A stretch of 64,000 nucleotides of DNA. Source: Ignavibacteria bacterium (GTDB lineage: Bacteria > Bacteroidota > Ignavibacteria > Ignavibacteriales > Ignavibacteriaceae). The notes below the pieces were generated by a model. That model saw only the letters and a program-made list of their open reading frames with translations. It had not been told where the DNA came from and did no database searches. Each line of letters begins with the position of its first letter. Positions within the stretch are counted from its first letter, which is position 1. The translations under genes were made by a program, and so were the position numbers. The DNA is taken from contig JAFLBV010000003.1 of assembly GCA_017302895.1 (NCBI GenBank), positions 444,500 through 508,499 of the forward strand, in the 5' to 3' direction. Below are positions 26,799 through 35,967 of the stretch, piece after piece.

Positions 26799-29282
26799 TT
26801 ATTTCAGCAGCATCATTTTGCGGGTTGCGCTAAAGCTTTTCCCGTTAACTGACTGCGCTGTGATTGTATAAAGATAAATTCCACTGTTCATTTTCGAAGC
26901 ATCGAAGTCCGCTTTGTGCCAGCCTGTTGCAAAATTGCCATTCACAAGTTCTGCCACTTTATTACCAACCACATCATAAACTGTAATTCTGACATTCGAA
27001 GCTTCAGGCAGGCTGAAGGTAATCGAAGTTGAAGGGTTGAACGGATTTGGGTAATTCTGTGATAAAGAGAATGCGTCAGGATTCGAAATGTCGGCATTCA
27101 CTTCATTCGAGAAAGAGATAGAACCGTCGAAATCAATCTGTTTCAGACGATAGATATAACTTCCTGCGGCAGCAGGTCTGTCGCTGAATGAGTAGTTTGA
27201 AATTTTGGTGGTTGTCCCGTTTCCTGAAACAAAACCAATATTTACAAACTCACCGTTGCCGGATTTTCTCTCAATCTCAAAACCTTTGTTGTTAGTTTCG
27301 GTTGCAGTTGTCCAGTCAAGAACCACAGTTCCGTTGTCGGCGGTTGCAGAGAAAGCCGCAAGTTCGACAGGGACAGGTTGAGTGATTGAGAAATTTGCAT
27401 TGGAAACATCATAGAAGATATTGTCAGCAGCCTCGATATAAATTCTTGCAGTTGTTGTCTGGATATTTGGCAGAGTTACAAGAGCAGCACCATTGTTTGG
27501 CACGGGGCCGGCGACATTGGTGAAAGTGTTTCCGCCATCGGTTGTCACTTTGATATTAACATTCTGACAGTTAACCGGTGCTGTGTTGGTGCTTGCAACA
27601 TCCCATGTAACAGTTACAGGAGAGAGGGCAGGTATCGAAACATTAGTGTTCGGATATGTAACCTTAAATGGAGCAGAACCGGCAACAGCAAATGTCATTT
27701 CCTGGAATGCATAATTTCCGGCACCGGGATTGTTGTCTCTAACGATCAACCTGAACTTCAGGTTTCTTGCGTAAGAAGGAAGAATCTCGCCGAGAACCTG
27801 TGTACCACTGTAAACATCAGCTCTTTTTGGGAACCAGCGGGTACCACTGACTACAGGGTCGAAACTTCTAAAAATTGGTGCATTTCCCGAAGGAGTGTTT
27901 GGATGTGTCGACGGACCTACATCGTATTCTTCCCAGCAATAGGTAAGAGTTGTATTATCAACATCAGAGGCAGCGCCGGTAAGTTTGAAAGGTGTGTTTA
28001 TCGGAATGGTAAATCCACCTGTCGGGAATGAAGTGATAACAGGTTTTTCATTTCCGTTTGAAACAGAAACCGCACAGTTGTTACCCGATCCGGCAATAAA
28101 ACTTGAGATTTCAGCCATGCTTCCACTGTGGAAGTAGTCATCGGAGTTGTTCTGAAGATCAGGAGGACAGATACCTGCGTAACCCATGATAGTCGCGGCA
28201 CTTCCGGGTTCAAATGCTGTTGAAGCATTTCTCTGGCAGTTGTTGTTTTGTGTATGGTTTGCACCGAACTGGTGTCCCATTTCATGAGCTACATAATCTA
28301 TGTCAAAAGGATCACCAACGGGAGCAGGTCCACCGGTTACACCGCCTGCTTTACTCGAACCACAAACGCTTGCCAGGTAAGCGACACCACCGCCACCTGT
28401 GCTGAACACATGTCCAATATCGTAATTTGCTGATCCGATTACGGTATTAATATTCGTGATGTTTTGGCCAAGCATCGTCGAACCATTGCTATTTGTGTAT
28501 GGATCGGTTGAAGCATTGGTGTATACTAGCAGATTGTTATTGGCGATAAGAATCATTCTAACACTAAAATCGCGTTCGTAAACCTGATTTACTCTGTTCA
28601 CGGAAGTAACGATAGCTGCCATTGCGAGAGCAACAGTTCCGCCATGGAAAGCAGTATACTCACCGGTGGCTGCCATGGCAAGACGATAGGTCCTGAGGGT
28701 TCCGGCAGCAAGTCTTGCACCTGAAGGTGGGGCAGGGGATTCTTCATTTACGAGACAGACACTTTTTAACAGTTTGTCCTGTGAAGGAGAGAAATCTTTT
28801 CTGAAATATGAAATGTGGAAAATTGAATTTCCTTTTGCATAAGGATCAATGAAAACTGTACCTTCAGAAGTGAAAATCTGGGCATGAAACCCGTGAGGAG
28901 TAAGGTCAAGTCTTGCAGAATACGAATAATTATCGATAGATTTTGCGAGATAAGTTCTTATTTCAGGATATTTTTCCGCAAGAACAGGTTCCATAACGGG
29001 AGAATAATAAATTTCAAATTTGGAGAAACTTCCGTTTGGCAACGGGAGTTCAAGAACCGGCACTTTCCCGGCGGTATACGAAAATTCGGGGGGAGCAGTA
29101 GCCAGGAATTGTGAAACTGACTCTTTGTTCAGTTCCAAAAGTCTGTACTTTTCTACAGTAATCTGTTTGTCCAAACCGGCAGGCAGACTGTTTCGGTTAA
29201 AGTCTTTCCACGGGTTCAAACTTAAACCCTGTGCAACGACAAATGGGACGACTAAAAAGAAGAAGATAAAGATTCTCTTCAT
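26799..29282 (-). CDS. Secreted reprolysin-type zinc metalloprotease with T9SS tail
   Basis: This 827-residue exported protein has a signal peptide (MKRIFIFFFLVVPFVVAQG). A propeptide-like region follows, then a metzincin catalytic domain with the zinc site HEMGHQFGANH (HExxHxxxxxH) and a downstream Met in IMGYAG as the candidate Met-turn. Ig/FN3-like modules come next, including the PVELAAFSATADNGTVVLDW segment common in this lineage. The type IX sorting domain is NYPNPFNPSTSITFSLPE ... GIYLYTITAQ. It should be translocated by T9SS and act extracellularly on protein. The start is well placed after weak Shine-Dalgarno sequence. Confidence 0.9.
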   Translation of the reverse strand: MKRIFIFFFLVVPFVVAQGLSLNPWKDFNRNSLPAGLDKQITVEKYRLLELNKESVSQFLATAPPEFSYTAGKVPVLELPLPNGSFSKFEIYYSPVMEPVLAEKYPEIRTYLAKSIDNYSYSARLDLTPHGFHAQIFTSEGTVFIDPYAKGNSIFHISYFRKDFSPSQDKLLKSVCLVNEESPAPPSGARLAAGTLRTYRLAMAATGEYTAFHGGTVALAMAAIVTSVNRVNQVYERDFSVRMILIANNNLLVYTNASTDPYTNSNGSTMLGQNITNINTVIGSANYDIGHVFSTGGGGVAYLASVCGSSKAGGVTGGPAPVGDPFDIDYVAHEMGHQFGANHTQNNNCQRNASTAFEPGSAATIMGYAGICPPDLQNNSDDYFHSGSMAEISSFIAGSGNNCAVSVSNGNEKPVITSFPTGGFTIPINTPFKLTGAASDVDNTTLTYCWEEYDVGPSTHPNTPSGNAPIFRSFDPVVSGTRWFPKRADVYSGTQVLGEILPSYARNLKFRLIVRDNNPGAGNYAFQEMTFAVAGSAPFKVTYPNTNVSIPALSPVTVTWDVASTNTAPVNCQNVNIKVTTDGGNTFTNVAGPVPNNGAALVTLPNIQTTTARIYIEAADNIFYDVSNANFSITQPVPVELAAFSATADNGTVVLDWTTATETNNKGFEIERKSGNGEFVNIGFVSGNGTTTKISNYSFSDRPAAAGSYIYRLKQIDFDGSISFSNEVNADISNPDAFSLSQNYPNPFNPSTSITFSLPEASNVRITVYDVVGNKVAELVNGNFATGWHKADFDASKMNSGIYLYTITAQSVNGKSFSATRKMMLLK

Positions 29283-29404
29283 GGGAGACCTGTCTTGTTA
29301 ATAAATGAAAAAGTGGGAACTTAAAGTTCTTAAATTCTCATCATATGAACAAACGATTTCTCAAAAAAAAGCAGGTTTTTGTTGAAAAAAGAGACTATGA
29401 GGGT

Positions 29405-29500
29405 AACTTTTCAAATTTCATCCCTCAGCCTTCGAACTTCAGCCCTCAACCTTCATCCCTCAGCCTTCGAAATTCAGCCCTCGAAATTCAGCCTTCTCTC
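29405..29500 (-). repeat. CTTCAGCCCTCA-type word repeat array
   Basis: This is the reverse complement of the GAAGGCTGAGGG word family: TCAGCCTTCGAA, CTTCAGCCCTCAA and similar words repeat about ten times between the two peptidase genes. Confidence 0.65.
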
Positions 29501-30575
29501 ACTTCATCAAAACCATTTTAATGCTTTTTACCGTTTCACCGGCGACAAGGCGGAACAGATAAATGCCTGACGGGAGAGATTCACCATTAAAGCGGACAGA
29601 ATGATTACCTGCGGATAACTTATCGGAAACAAGAGTGGATATCTCCCGACCGGAAACATCGAATACCTTCCCGGATACAAATAACTCAGCCGGCAAGGAG
29701 AAGTTGATAACCGTTTCAGGATTAAACGGATTTGGAAAATTTTGTGACAAAGCAAGCTCATTAGGCAGCACGATTTCATCACTAATATCTGAAGGTGGAT
29801 CGGCACTTACGACCTGTCCCGCACCAACTGTTACCACCCGGGAATAAGCCCCTCCAAGAGCTGTGATGGTATAAATGCCTGGCTTCACATCGCCAATGGC
29901 GTAGTTTTCGTTATAGATATCATCACTTCCTACATAGGGGTCGCCAAAGTTGTAAGTGAGGGAGTATCCGTAAGTTGTGTAAGGAGGTCTCGGCTTTGGG
30001 TCGGGAGAAATATCGACACGGGTGCTGTTCGGAGCATTTGGTACCCTGCCGTAAATCGCTCCCATCCCGGTCATACCGGCCCACAATTCGGCGTTCCTTC
30101 TTGAACCCGGGGTGGCATAGGTGGCAGTATTCATTCTTATTTCGAAGTGGAGGTGGGGTCCTGTGGAATTACCCGTATTTCCCGAAATTGCAATCGGGTC
30201 ACCTTGTAAAACGGTTGCCCCGGATGTCACAAGCGGTCTTTGAAGATGCATATAGAGCATGTAAACGGTTTTATTGTTCCATGTGGCGCGGTGGGTAATG
30301 TAGTTCCCTCCGCCACCCGGTTCATAGCCGCCTGTGGTGTCATTTGGGTTATACCCGACGAAAGTTATGACTCCATCTGCAGCGGCGAAGACAGTATCAT
30401 ATCGTGCAGCAATGTCGATACCAAGGTGTGCAAGTGAATTATTCCCGTATCTCGGTTCGCCGTAAAGGTAGGAACCATTGGTTTGAATATTGTCTTTCAC
30501 CGGTCTTTTAAATCTGAAAGACTGGGCATTTGTCACGGAAATAAGAAACAATAGAAATAAAATCGACTTTTTCAT
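29499..30575 (-). CDS. Secreted M23-family (LytM) peptidase with T9SS tail
   Basis: This 358-residue protein has a signal peptide (MKKSILFLLFLISVTNAQ). The LytM/M23 zinc domain has HLGIDIAARYDT (H and D ligands) and the HLHFEI motif after GNTGNSTGP. A short beta module and a type IX sorting tail (NFPNPFNPETVINFSLP ... GIYLFRLVAGE) follow. M23 enzymes cleave peptidoglycan cross-links or glycine-rich peptides. With a T9SS tail it would act outside the cell, so bacteriolysis or nutrient release is more likely than cell-wall housekeeping. It neighbours another T9SS peptidase on the same strand. Confidence 0.88.
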   Translation of the reverse strand: MKKSILFLLFLISVTNAQSFRFKRPVKDNIQTNGSYLYGEPRYGNNSLAHLGIDIAARYDTVFAAADGVITFVGYNPNDTTGGYEPGGGGNYITHRATWNNKTVYMLYMHLQRPLVTSGATVLQGDPIAISGNTGNSTGPHLHFEIRMNTATYATPGSRRNAELWAGMTGMGAIYGRVPNAPNSTRVDISPDPKPRPPYTTYGYSLTYNFGDPYVGSDDIYNENYAIGDVKPGIYTITALGGAYSRVVTVGAGQVVSADPPSDISDEIVLPNELALSQNFPNPFNPETVINFSLPAELFVSGKVFDVSGREISTLVSDKLSAGNHSVRFNGESLPSGIYLFRLVAGETVKSIKMVLMK

Positions 30576-30648
30576 GATGTCTGAATAATTAAAGAATTGA
30601 TTAAGAAAGTTAATAAAATAATTGCAGAGATTTCAAATAGTATTAACT

Positions 30649-30676
30649 TTGACAATTAAACATCCTGAATTTTAAA
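30649..30676 (+). promoter_or_regulatory. Candidate promoter for the FAD oxidase/molybdoenzyme genes
   Basis: TTGACA (30649-30654) is followed by a 16-bp spacer and TTTAAA (30671-30676), about 70 bp upstream of the oxidase ATG. Match to consensus only. Confidence 0.3.
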
Positions 30677-30743
30677 GACAATATCGGAACCCTGTTTCAT
30701 GTGTTGACATGTGTGAGCATCGGTTCAGAAACGAAGGCAGAAA

Positions 30744-32240
30744 ATGTTTACTAAAGTAAAATTCAATTCGCACAAAGACGAGATACAGGAATGGTTGCAT
30801 GACGCCTCAAATTTCAAGGGTGACTGCGACACTGTCTTCTTTCCAAAAGACCACCACGAACTTAATTCGCTCCTCAAAAAGTCCAATGCTGACAAAGTCA
30901 AAGTAACAATTTCCGGAAGTCGAACCGGACTTACTGGCGGCTGCGTTCCTCAGGGTGGAATTCTTATTTCAACTGTGGGAATGAATACGATCTGGAAATT
31001 CAACAGAGTAAAAATGATTGTGACCTGTGATCCCGGAGTTCTGCTCAGTGATCTGCAGGCTTACCTGAAAGAGAGAGGTTTCTTCTTTCCCGCAGATCCA
31101 ACAGAAACATTTTGTACAGTCGGGGGAATTGTCGCCAATAATTCCTCCGGTGCACGTTCATTCAAGTACGGACCAACGAGAAATTATGTTGCGGGAGTGT
31201 ATTTGATGCTTCCGGATGGAGATACGATCAGGATGCGAAGAGGAGACATAACAGACAAGAGGGGGGTCTTTGCAGCAAAAACACTTGAAGGGAAAGTACT
31301 TAACATCCGTCCGCCGCGGTTAAAAGTGCCGGCAGTTAAAAATGCAGCCGGCTACTTCAGCAAAGAGGGTGCCGACCTCCTCGATCTTATTACAGGTTCG
31401 GAAGGAACTCTCGGGGTAATTACGAGAATCAAACTTAATGCGCTTCCGATTCCCGAAAAACTCCTTTCGTGTGTTGCATTTTTCAAAAATATCGATGACG
31501 CACTTCAATTTGTTTCTGAAAGCAGAGCCGAAGGGAGAGGAATTAACAGTGATCCGGAGATCGACCCTGTAACAAACACTTGTGGGTCCCTTTCCGCCCT
31601 TGAGTTTTTTGATGCAAATGCCCTGCTTTTCCTGAAAAATGATTATCCCAATATACCTGAAAATATGGAGGCCGGCGTCTGGTTTGAAGTGGAGACGACA
31701 GAAAATACGCACGATGAAGTAACCGCATACTGGTTGAACAAACTTGAAAGATATCACTCGAGTCCTGAAGATGCGTGGTACGCAGCCGACGACCAGGATG
31801 CTGCGAAAATAAAAGAGTTCAGACACGCAATCTCCTACAAGGTGAACGAGTACATTGCGCAAAACGGGTTTTATAAACTTGGTACAGATACAGCCGTGCC
31901 AGTCGCTGAGTTCGATGAATACTACAAATATTCCGTTAATCTGGTAAGGGAGAACGGACTTGATTATGTTGCCTACGGGCATTTTGGTGACTGCCACCTT
32001 CATCTGAACATGCTTCCAAAAAACGAGGAAGAATTTGCCAAGGGGAAAGAGATATATCTTCAACTTTGCAAAAAAGCCGTGGAGTCGGGAGGAACCGTCT
32101 CAGCAGAACATGGAATTGGTAAGCTCAAAAAAGAATACCTCAAACTGATGTACGGGGAGTCCGGAATAGCCGAGATGAAAAGAGTGAAGAGATATTTTGA
32201 TCCTTCCAATATTCTGAATACCGGAAACCTTTTTGACTGA
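30744..32240 (+). CDS. FAD-linked 2-hydroxyacid oxidase/dehydrogenase (GlcD/D-lactate dehydrogenase family)
   Basis: This 498-residue flavoprotein has a PCMH-type FAD-binding domain in the N-terminal half (SGSRTGLTGGCVPQGGILIS, and VGGIVANNSSGARSFKYG). The C-terminal cap has GTDTAVPVAEF, YGHFGDCHLHLN and the closing SAEHGIGKLKKEYL, which are hallmarks of GlcD/Dld proteins. It would oxidise a D-2-hydroxyacid such as D-lactate or glycolate and pass electrons to quinone or a partner. The Fe-S subunit GlcF is not adjacent. A two-subunit molybdoenzyme follows after 31 bases, probably in the same transcript. Confidence 0.85.
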   Translation: MFTKVKFNSHKDEIQEWLHDASNFKGDCDTVFFPKDHHELNSLLKKSNADKVKVTISGSRTGLTGGCVPQGGILISTVGMNTIWKFNRVKMIVTCDPGVLLSDLQAYLKERGFFFPADPTETFCTVGGIVANNSSGARSFKYGPTRNYVAGVYLMLPDGDTIRMRRGDITDKRGVFAAKTLEGKVLNIRPPRLKVPAVKNAAGYFSKEGADLLDLITGSEGTLGVITRIKLNALPIPEKLLSCVAFFKNIDDALQFVSESRAEGRGINSDPEIDPVTNTCGSLSALEFFDANALLFLKNDYPNIPENMEAGVWFEVETTENTHDEVTAYWLNKLERYHSSPEDAWYAADDQDAAKIKEFRHAISYKVNEYIAQNGFYKLGTDTAVPVAEFDEYYKYSVNLVRENGLDYVAYGHFGDCHLHLNMLPKNEEEFAKGKEIYLQLCKKAVESGGTVSAEHGIGKLKKEYLKLMYGESGIAEMKRVKRYFDPSNILNTGNLFD

Positions 32241-32271
32241 AATTTTTAAATAATTCAAAAAAGAAAAATTT

Positions 32272-32733
32272 ATGCCTGAATTCAAACTTAAACTTAACGG
32301 TACCGAAGTATCGGTCGATGTTGATGCCTCAACACCCCTCCTTTGGGTGCTAAGAGATGAACTTGGACTGACCGGAACCAAATACTCATGCGGGAAAGGC
32401 CTTTGTGGCACTTGCACGGTTTTGCTCGATGGAGAAATTGAGAAATCGTGCTCCATTCCTGTCTCACAGGTTGGAGAAAAAAAGATAGTCACCATTGAGG
32501 GTTTTGCGAAAGATAAATCACACCCGATCTTCAAAAAATGGATTGAAAAAGAAGTCTCCCAATGCGGTTATTGTCAACCGGGACAGATTCTTACAGTAGC
32601 TTCACTTCTAAACCGCAAAGCCAAACCAACACCTCAGGAAATAGAAAATGCCCTGACAGGCGTACTTTGCAGGTGCGGAACCTACCCGAGAATCAAAATT
32701 GCCGTTGAAGAATTGATGAAAGAGAGGGGCTGA
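32272..32733 (+). CDS. [2Fe-2S] small subunit of a xanthine-oxidase-family molybdoenzyme
   Basis: This 153-residue electron-transfer subunit has a plant-ferredoxin-type N-terminal cluster motif (SCGKGLCGTCTVLLDG) and the C-terminal four-helix cluster motif (CGYCQPGQI with CRCGTYPRI). Length and layout match IorA-type small subunits. One base separates it from the large catalytic subunit gene, so the two form a coupled pair. Confidence 0.93.
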   Translation: MPEFKLKLNGTEVSVDVDASTPLLWVLRDELGLTGTKYSCGKGLCGTCTVLLDGEIEKSCSIPVSQVGEKKIVTIEGFAKDKSHPIFKKWIEKEVSQCGYCQPGQILTVASLLNRKAKPTPQEIENALTGVLCRCGTYPRIKIAVEELMKERG

Positions 32734-32734
32734 T

Positions 32735-34831
32735 ATGAAAAGGCGCGACTTTATAAAAATTGCAAGTATTTCCGGTGGCGGGCTTATACTCGCAACATTT
32801 CTTCCTGCTTCCCTGGTCAAGGGTGAAAACGGCATTTTCGGTGACGACCCAAAAGGGATTTTTAAGCCGGGACCGTTTTTGCAGATTAATTCCAATGGTG
32901 AGATCACCATTATCGTTGCAAAGTCGGAAATGGGGCAAGGAGTTTATACTTCACTACCGATGATTGTTGCTGAAGAACTTGAAGTTGACTGGGAGACCGT
33001 CAATATTGTGCAGGCGGATGCCGGATTTGATTATGGGAATCAAACAACCGGCGGTAGCACAAGCATCAGGCAAGGCTACGAGCCATTAAGAAAAGCAGGT
33101 GCGACAGCCCGGATTATGCTTATTTCTGCGGCAACAATCCTGATGAAAGAAAAAAATGAGAACCTCTACGCAGAAAAAGGATTTGTAATCAGCAAAAAAA
33201 CAGGTGCAAAACTCCCATACGGTGATCTTGCTGTTGAGGCATCAAAATTACCTGTTCCGACAGATGTACCTCTTAAAGACCCGAAAGATTTCAAAATAAT
33301 CGGGAAGAGCACTCCAAGAAAAGACACGCCACCCAAATTGTATGGTGAGGCAATTTATGGGATAGATGTGCGGCTTCCGGGGATGATTTATGCTGCTGTA
33401 AAACGACCTGATGCCTACAAGCTGAAACTTAAGGCTTTTGATAAATCCTCTGTCGCATCACTTTCGGGAATATATGATGCATTCGAAATCTCAACGGGTG
33501 TTGCCATAACAGGAAAGTCAACCTGGCAGGTTTTTAAGGGAGCAGAAAAGCTAAAAGCTGAATGGGTACCCTCGGATACGCTAAAATTCAATACTGATGA
33601 TCTTTGCAAGGAGGCAAAAAGTAAGCTCGCTGAACCGGGTGGATTGATAAAACAGGAAGGTGATCCTGACGCAATTTTGAAGGGAAAAGACGGAATAATA
33701 TCTGCCGATTATGAAGTACCGTTTCTCTCTCACTCACCGATGGAACCAATGAATGCTACTGCACACTTCAGTAATGGCAAATGTGAAGTGTGGGCTCCAA
33801 CTCAGAACCCGCAGCGGCTCAGAAAAGATGTCGCAAGCACTCTCGGAATTGATGAAAAAGATGTAACGGTACATGTGACTTTCCTCGGCGGTGGATTTGG
33901 AAGAAGGCTCGTAAACGACTTTGGCATCGAAGTTGCTGAAATTGCTAAAAAAACCGGAAAACCGGTAAAACTCACATGGACAAGAGAAGACGATACAAAG
34001 CAGGGGGTTTATCGCCCGTATGGTTTGTACAGATTCACGGGTACAATCGAAAAGAACGCTCCCGTATTTGCCCTCAACATCGTCGGACAATCCATCCGTG
34101 CACAATGGAGCAAGGATCCGCTAAAACCGGATCAGTATGATTTCGCTGAAGGGGCGAAAGACCTCCCCTACGGCATTAAAAATTTCAAAATTACAGGTAC
34201 ACTTCTTCAAACACCTCTCACAGCGAGTGCCTGGAGAGCAGTCTATCATTCACAGGTACCATTTGCAGTCGAGTCATTCATTGATGAACTGGCACATTCG
34301 AAAAATATCGATCCTTTCATTTTCAGAAGAGACCTGATGCCTAAAGGCAGCAGACAAAGGGCAGTTCTCGAACTCGCAGCGGAAAAGGCGGGTTGGGGTA
34401 AGCAAAAAGGGATGGGGATAGCATTCTTCCAGGGATATGACAGCTATTGTGCTCAGGTTGCGACAGTGTCCGTTACGAACAATAATGTCAAAATTCTAAA
34501 ATTTGTTGTCGCCATCGACTGCGGACTCGCGATCAGTCCAGAATCAGTAAAAGCACAAACAGAAGGAGCGGTGATCTTTGCGCTTTCGGCTGCAATGAAA
34601 GGGAAGATAACTGTTAAAAATGGAGCGGTGGAACAATCAAATTATGATGACTACGGCATAATATCATACGATGAGGCCCCTGAAATCGAAGTTCACATCG
34701 TTCAAAATACATTCAAAGTGGGTGGAGTGGGTGAAGTTGGCATCGGTGCATGTCCTCCTGCTCTGACCAATGCGATATTTGCAGCTACGGGCAGGAGAAT
34801 CAGGAGACTCCCCGTTTTGGACAATTTGTAA
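32735..34831 (+). CDS. Molybdopterin-binding large subunit (IorB-like aldehyde/N-heterocycle oxidoreductase)
   Basis: This 698-residue catalytic subunit has a likely Tat signal (MKRRDFIKIASISGGGLILA, with an RRDFIK twin-arginine motif), so the folded enzyme would be exported to the periplasm with its partner. Cofactor loops are visible: KSEMGQGVYT, TFLGGGFGRRL, TASAWRAVYHS and, near the end, GVGEVGIGACPPAL with the catalytic glutamate. It belongs to the isoquinoline 1-oxidoreductase beta type, which lacks a FAD domain. The substrate is unknown; aldehydes or N-heterocycles are typical. Molybdenum-cofactor genes are not in the window. Confidence 0.9.
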   Translation: MKRRDFIKIASISGGGLILATFLPASLVKGENGIFGDDPKGIFKPGPFLQINSNGEITIIVAKSEMGQGVYTSLPMIVAEELEVDWETVNIVQADAGFDYGNQTTGGSTSIRQGYEPLRKAGATARIMLISAATILMKEKNENLYAEKGFVISKKTGAKLPYGDLAVEASKLPVPTDVPLKDPKDFKIIGKSTPRKDTPPKLYGEAIYGIDVRLPGMIYAAVKRPDAYKLKLKAFDKSSVASLSGIYDAFEISTGVAITGKSTWQVFKGAEKLKAEWVPSDTLKFNTDDLCKEAKSKLAEPGGLIKQEGDPDAILKGKDGIISADYEVPFLSHSPMEPMNATAHFSNGKCEVWAPTQNPQRLRKDVASTLGIDEKDVTVHVTFLGGGFGRRLVNDFGIEVAEIAKKTGKPVKLTWTREDDTKQGVYRPYGLYRFTGTIEKNAPVFALNIVGQSIRAQWSKDPLKPDQYDFAEGAKDLPYGIKNFKITGTLLQTPLTASAWRAVYHSQVPFAVESFIDELAHSKNIDPFIFRRDLMPKGSRQRAVLELAAEKAGWGKQKGMGIAFFQGYDSYCAQVATVSVTNNNVKILKFVVAIDCGLAISPESVKAQTEGAVIFALSAAMKGKITVKNGAVEQSNYDDYGIISYDEAPEIEVHIVQNTFKVGGVGEVGIGACPPALTNAIFAATGRRIRRLPVLDNL

Positions 34832-35088
34832 TCAGTCTGAGGTTGAGTTGAATAGTTACACGGATTCCACGGATATTTTAAAACATTAAGAGCAGATTGA
34901 TTATTTATTGGTTTGAATTATGGAATATTGGGACTGACGAAGAGTTTCGGCCGGTCCCGATTAACCATAATTTCAGACTTCAAACTTCAAACCTCAGCCC
35001 TCATCCTTAAGCACTCATCCTTCAGCCCTCATCCTTCAGCCTTCAACCTTCAGCCTTCAGCTTTCAAACCTCAGCCTTCAAGTTTTCA
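34832..35088. repeat. Intergenic region with CACGGATTCC and CTTCAGCCTTCA word arrays
   Basis: A short CACGGATTCCACGGAT segment (about 34,859-34,875) is followed by a dense tandem of CCTCAGCCCTCATCCTTCAGCC words (34,976-35,085). It is the longest array of this family in the window. I see no gene in it. Confidence 0.65.
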
Positions 35089-35967
35089 ATTTTTGAAGAT
35101 CATCAGAACTGTACCTGCCACGATAACAAAAGCGGCAAAACCTTTCCTGAGTAAATCGCCCTCGTTGAATATTTTTCCACCGGCGACACTCGCAAAGAAG
35201 ACTGAAAATCTCTTCACTGCGATTACCAGGGCAACGGGGGCAATTGTGAAGGCAACGATCTGGGTATATCTGTAACCGATTGTAATTGCAGCTGTTGCAA
35301 CGATTAAAAGGACCAGTGGTTTCAACAGCTCACCTTTGGGCAGGGAGAAACCGGACCTGGTAACAAGCATCAATAAAGTAAAATCGAACAGGAAAAAGAT
35401 GTGTTGCATCACCATGAAGGTGGAGGTCTCCATCTTGTGGTCTTTTAACAGGTACTTGTCAAGAATCGTGGATACAGTAAAAAACGCGAGTGCTGCTGCC
35501 ACATAAATATATTTCTTTGTTGTAAAGAATATCCTGAATGGTTCAACCGCCCCTTTTATCGTTTTCATCTCAAGGAAATAGGAACCCAGAAGAACCATTG
35601 AAAGTCCCAGAATCTCTTTGATAGTCAATGTCTCACCGATGAAAATAAACGCAAAGATTGCAACGGTTGCCGGAGTCATAGCCAGGAGGGGAAGCGCAGA
35701 ACTGATCTCGAGACTCTTCAGACTTAGCATAACACACCAAAAAGCAAGAGCCTGAAGAAATGTCTTGATAAACATTACCCATGTTTGTTCCCCCGTAATC
35801 ATGGTAAAATCGATAAAAAACAGAAAAGGGATACAAAAAATCAGATTCACCCAGGAAAGATGAAATGAAAACTCGAGTGCATTTATCCCCTTCAATGCTT
35901 TCTTCTGAGTAATTGCAGCGACACTTGAAAGAACGGCAGAAGCCAGAGCCCAAAAAAACCAGTGCAT
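35086..35967 (-). CDS. EamA/DMT-superfamily transporter
   Basis: This 293-residue membrane protein has about ten hydrophobic helices arranged as two EamA repeats (MHWFFWALASAVLSSVAAIT at the start of repeat one; YIYVAAALAFFTVSTILDKY at the start of repeat two). It is a metabolite or drug exporter-type permease of unknown substrate. Its ATG shares a base with the stop of the upstream DUF72 gene, so both come from one transcript. Confidence 0.82.
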   Translation of the reverse strand: MHWFFWALASAVLSSVAAITQKKALKGINALEFSFHLSWVNLIFCIPFLFFIDFTMITGEQTWVMFIKTFLQALAFWCVMLSLKSLEISSALPLLAMTPATVAIFAFIFIGETLTIKEILGLSMVLLGSYFLEMKTIKGAVEPFRIFFTTKKYIYVAAALAFFTVSTILDKYLLKDHKMETSTFMVMQHIFFLFDFTLLMLVTRSGFSLPKGELLKPLVLLIVATAAITIGYRYTQIVAFTIAPVALVIAVKRFSVFFASVAGGKIFNEGDLLRKGFAAFVIVAGTVLMIFKN

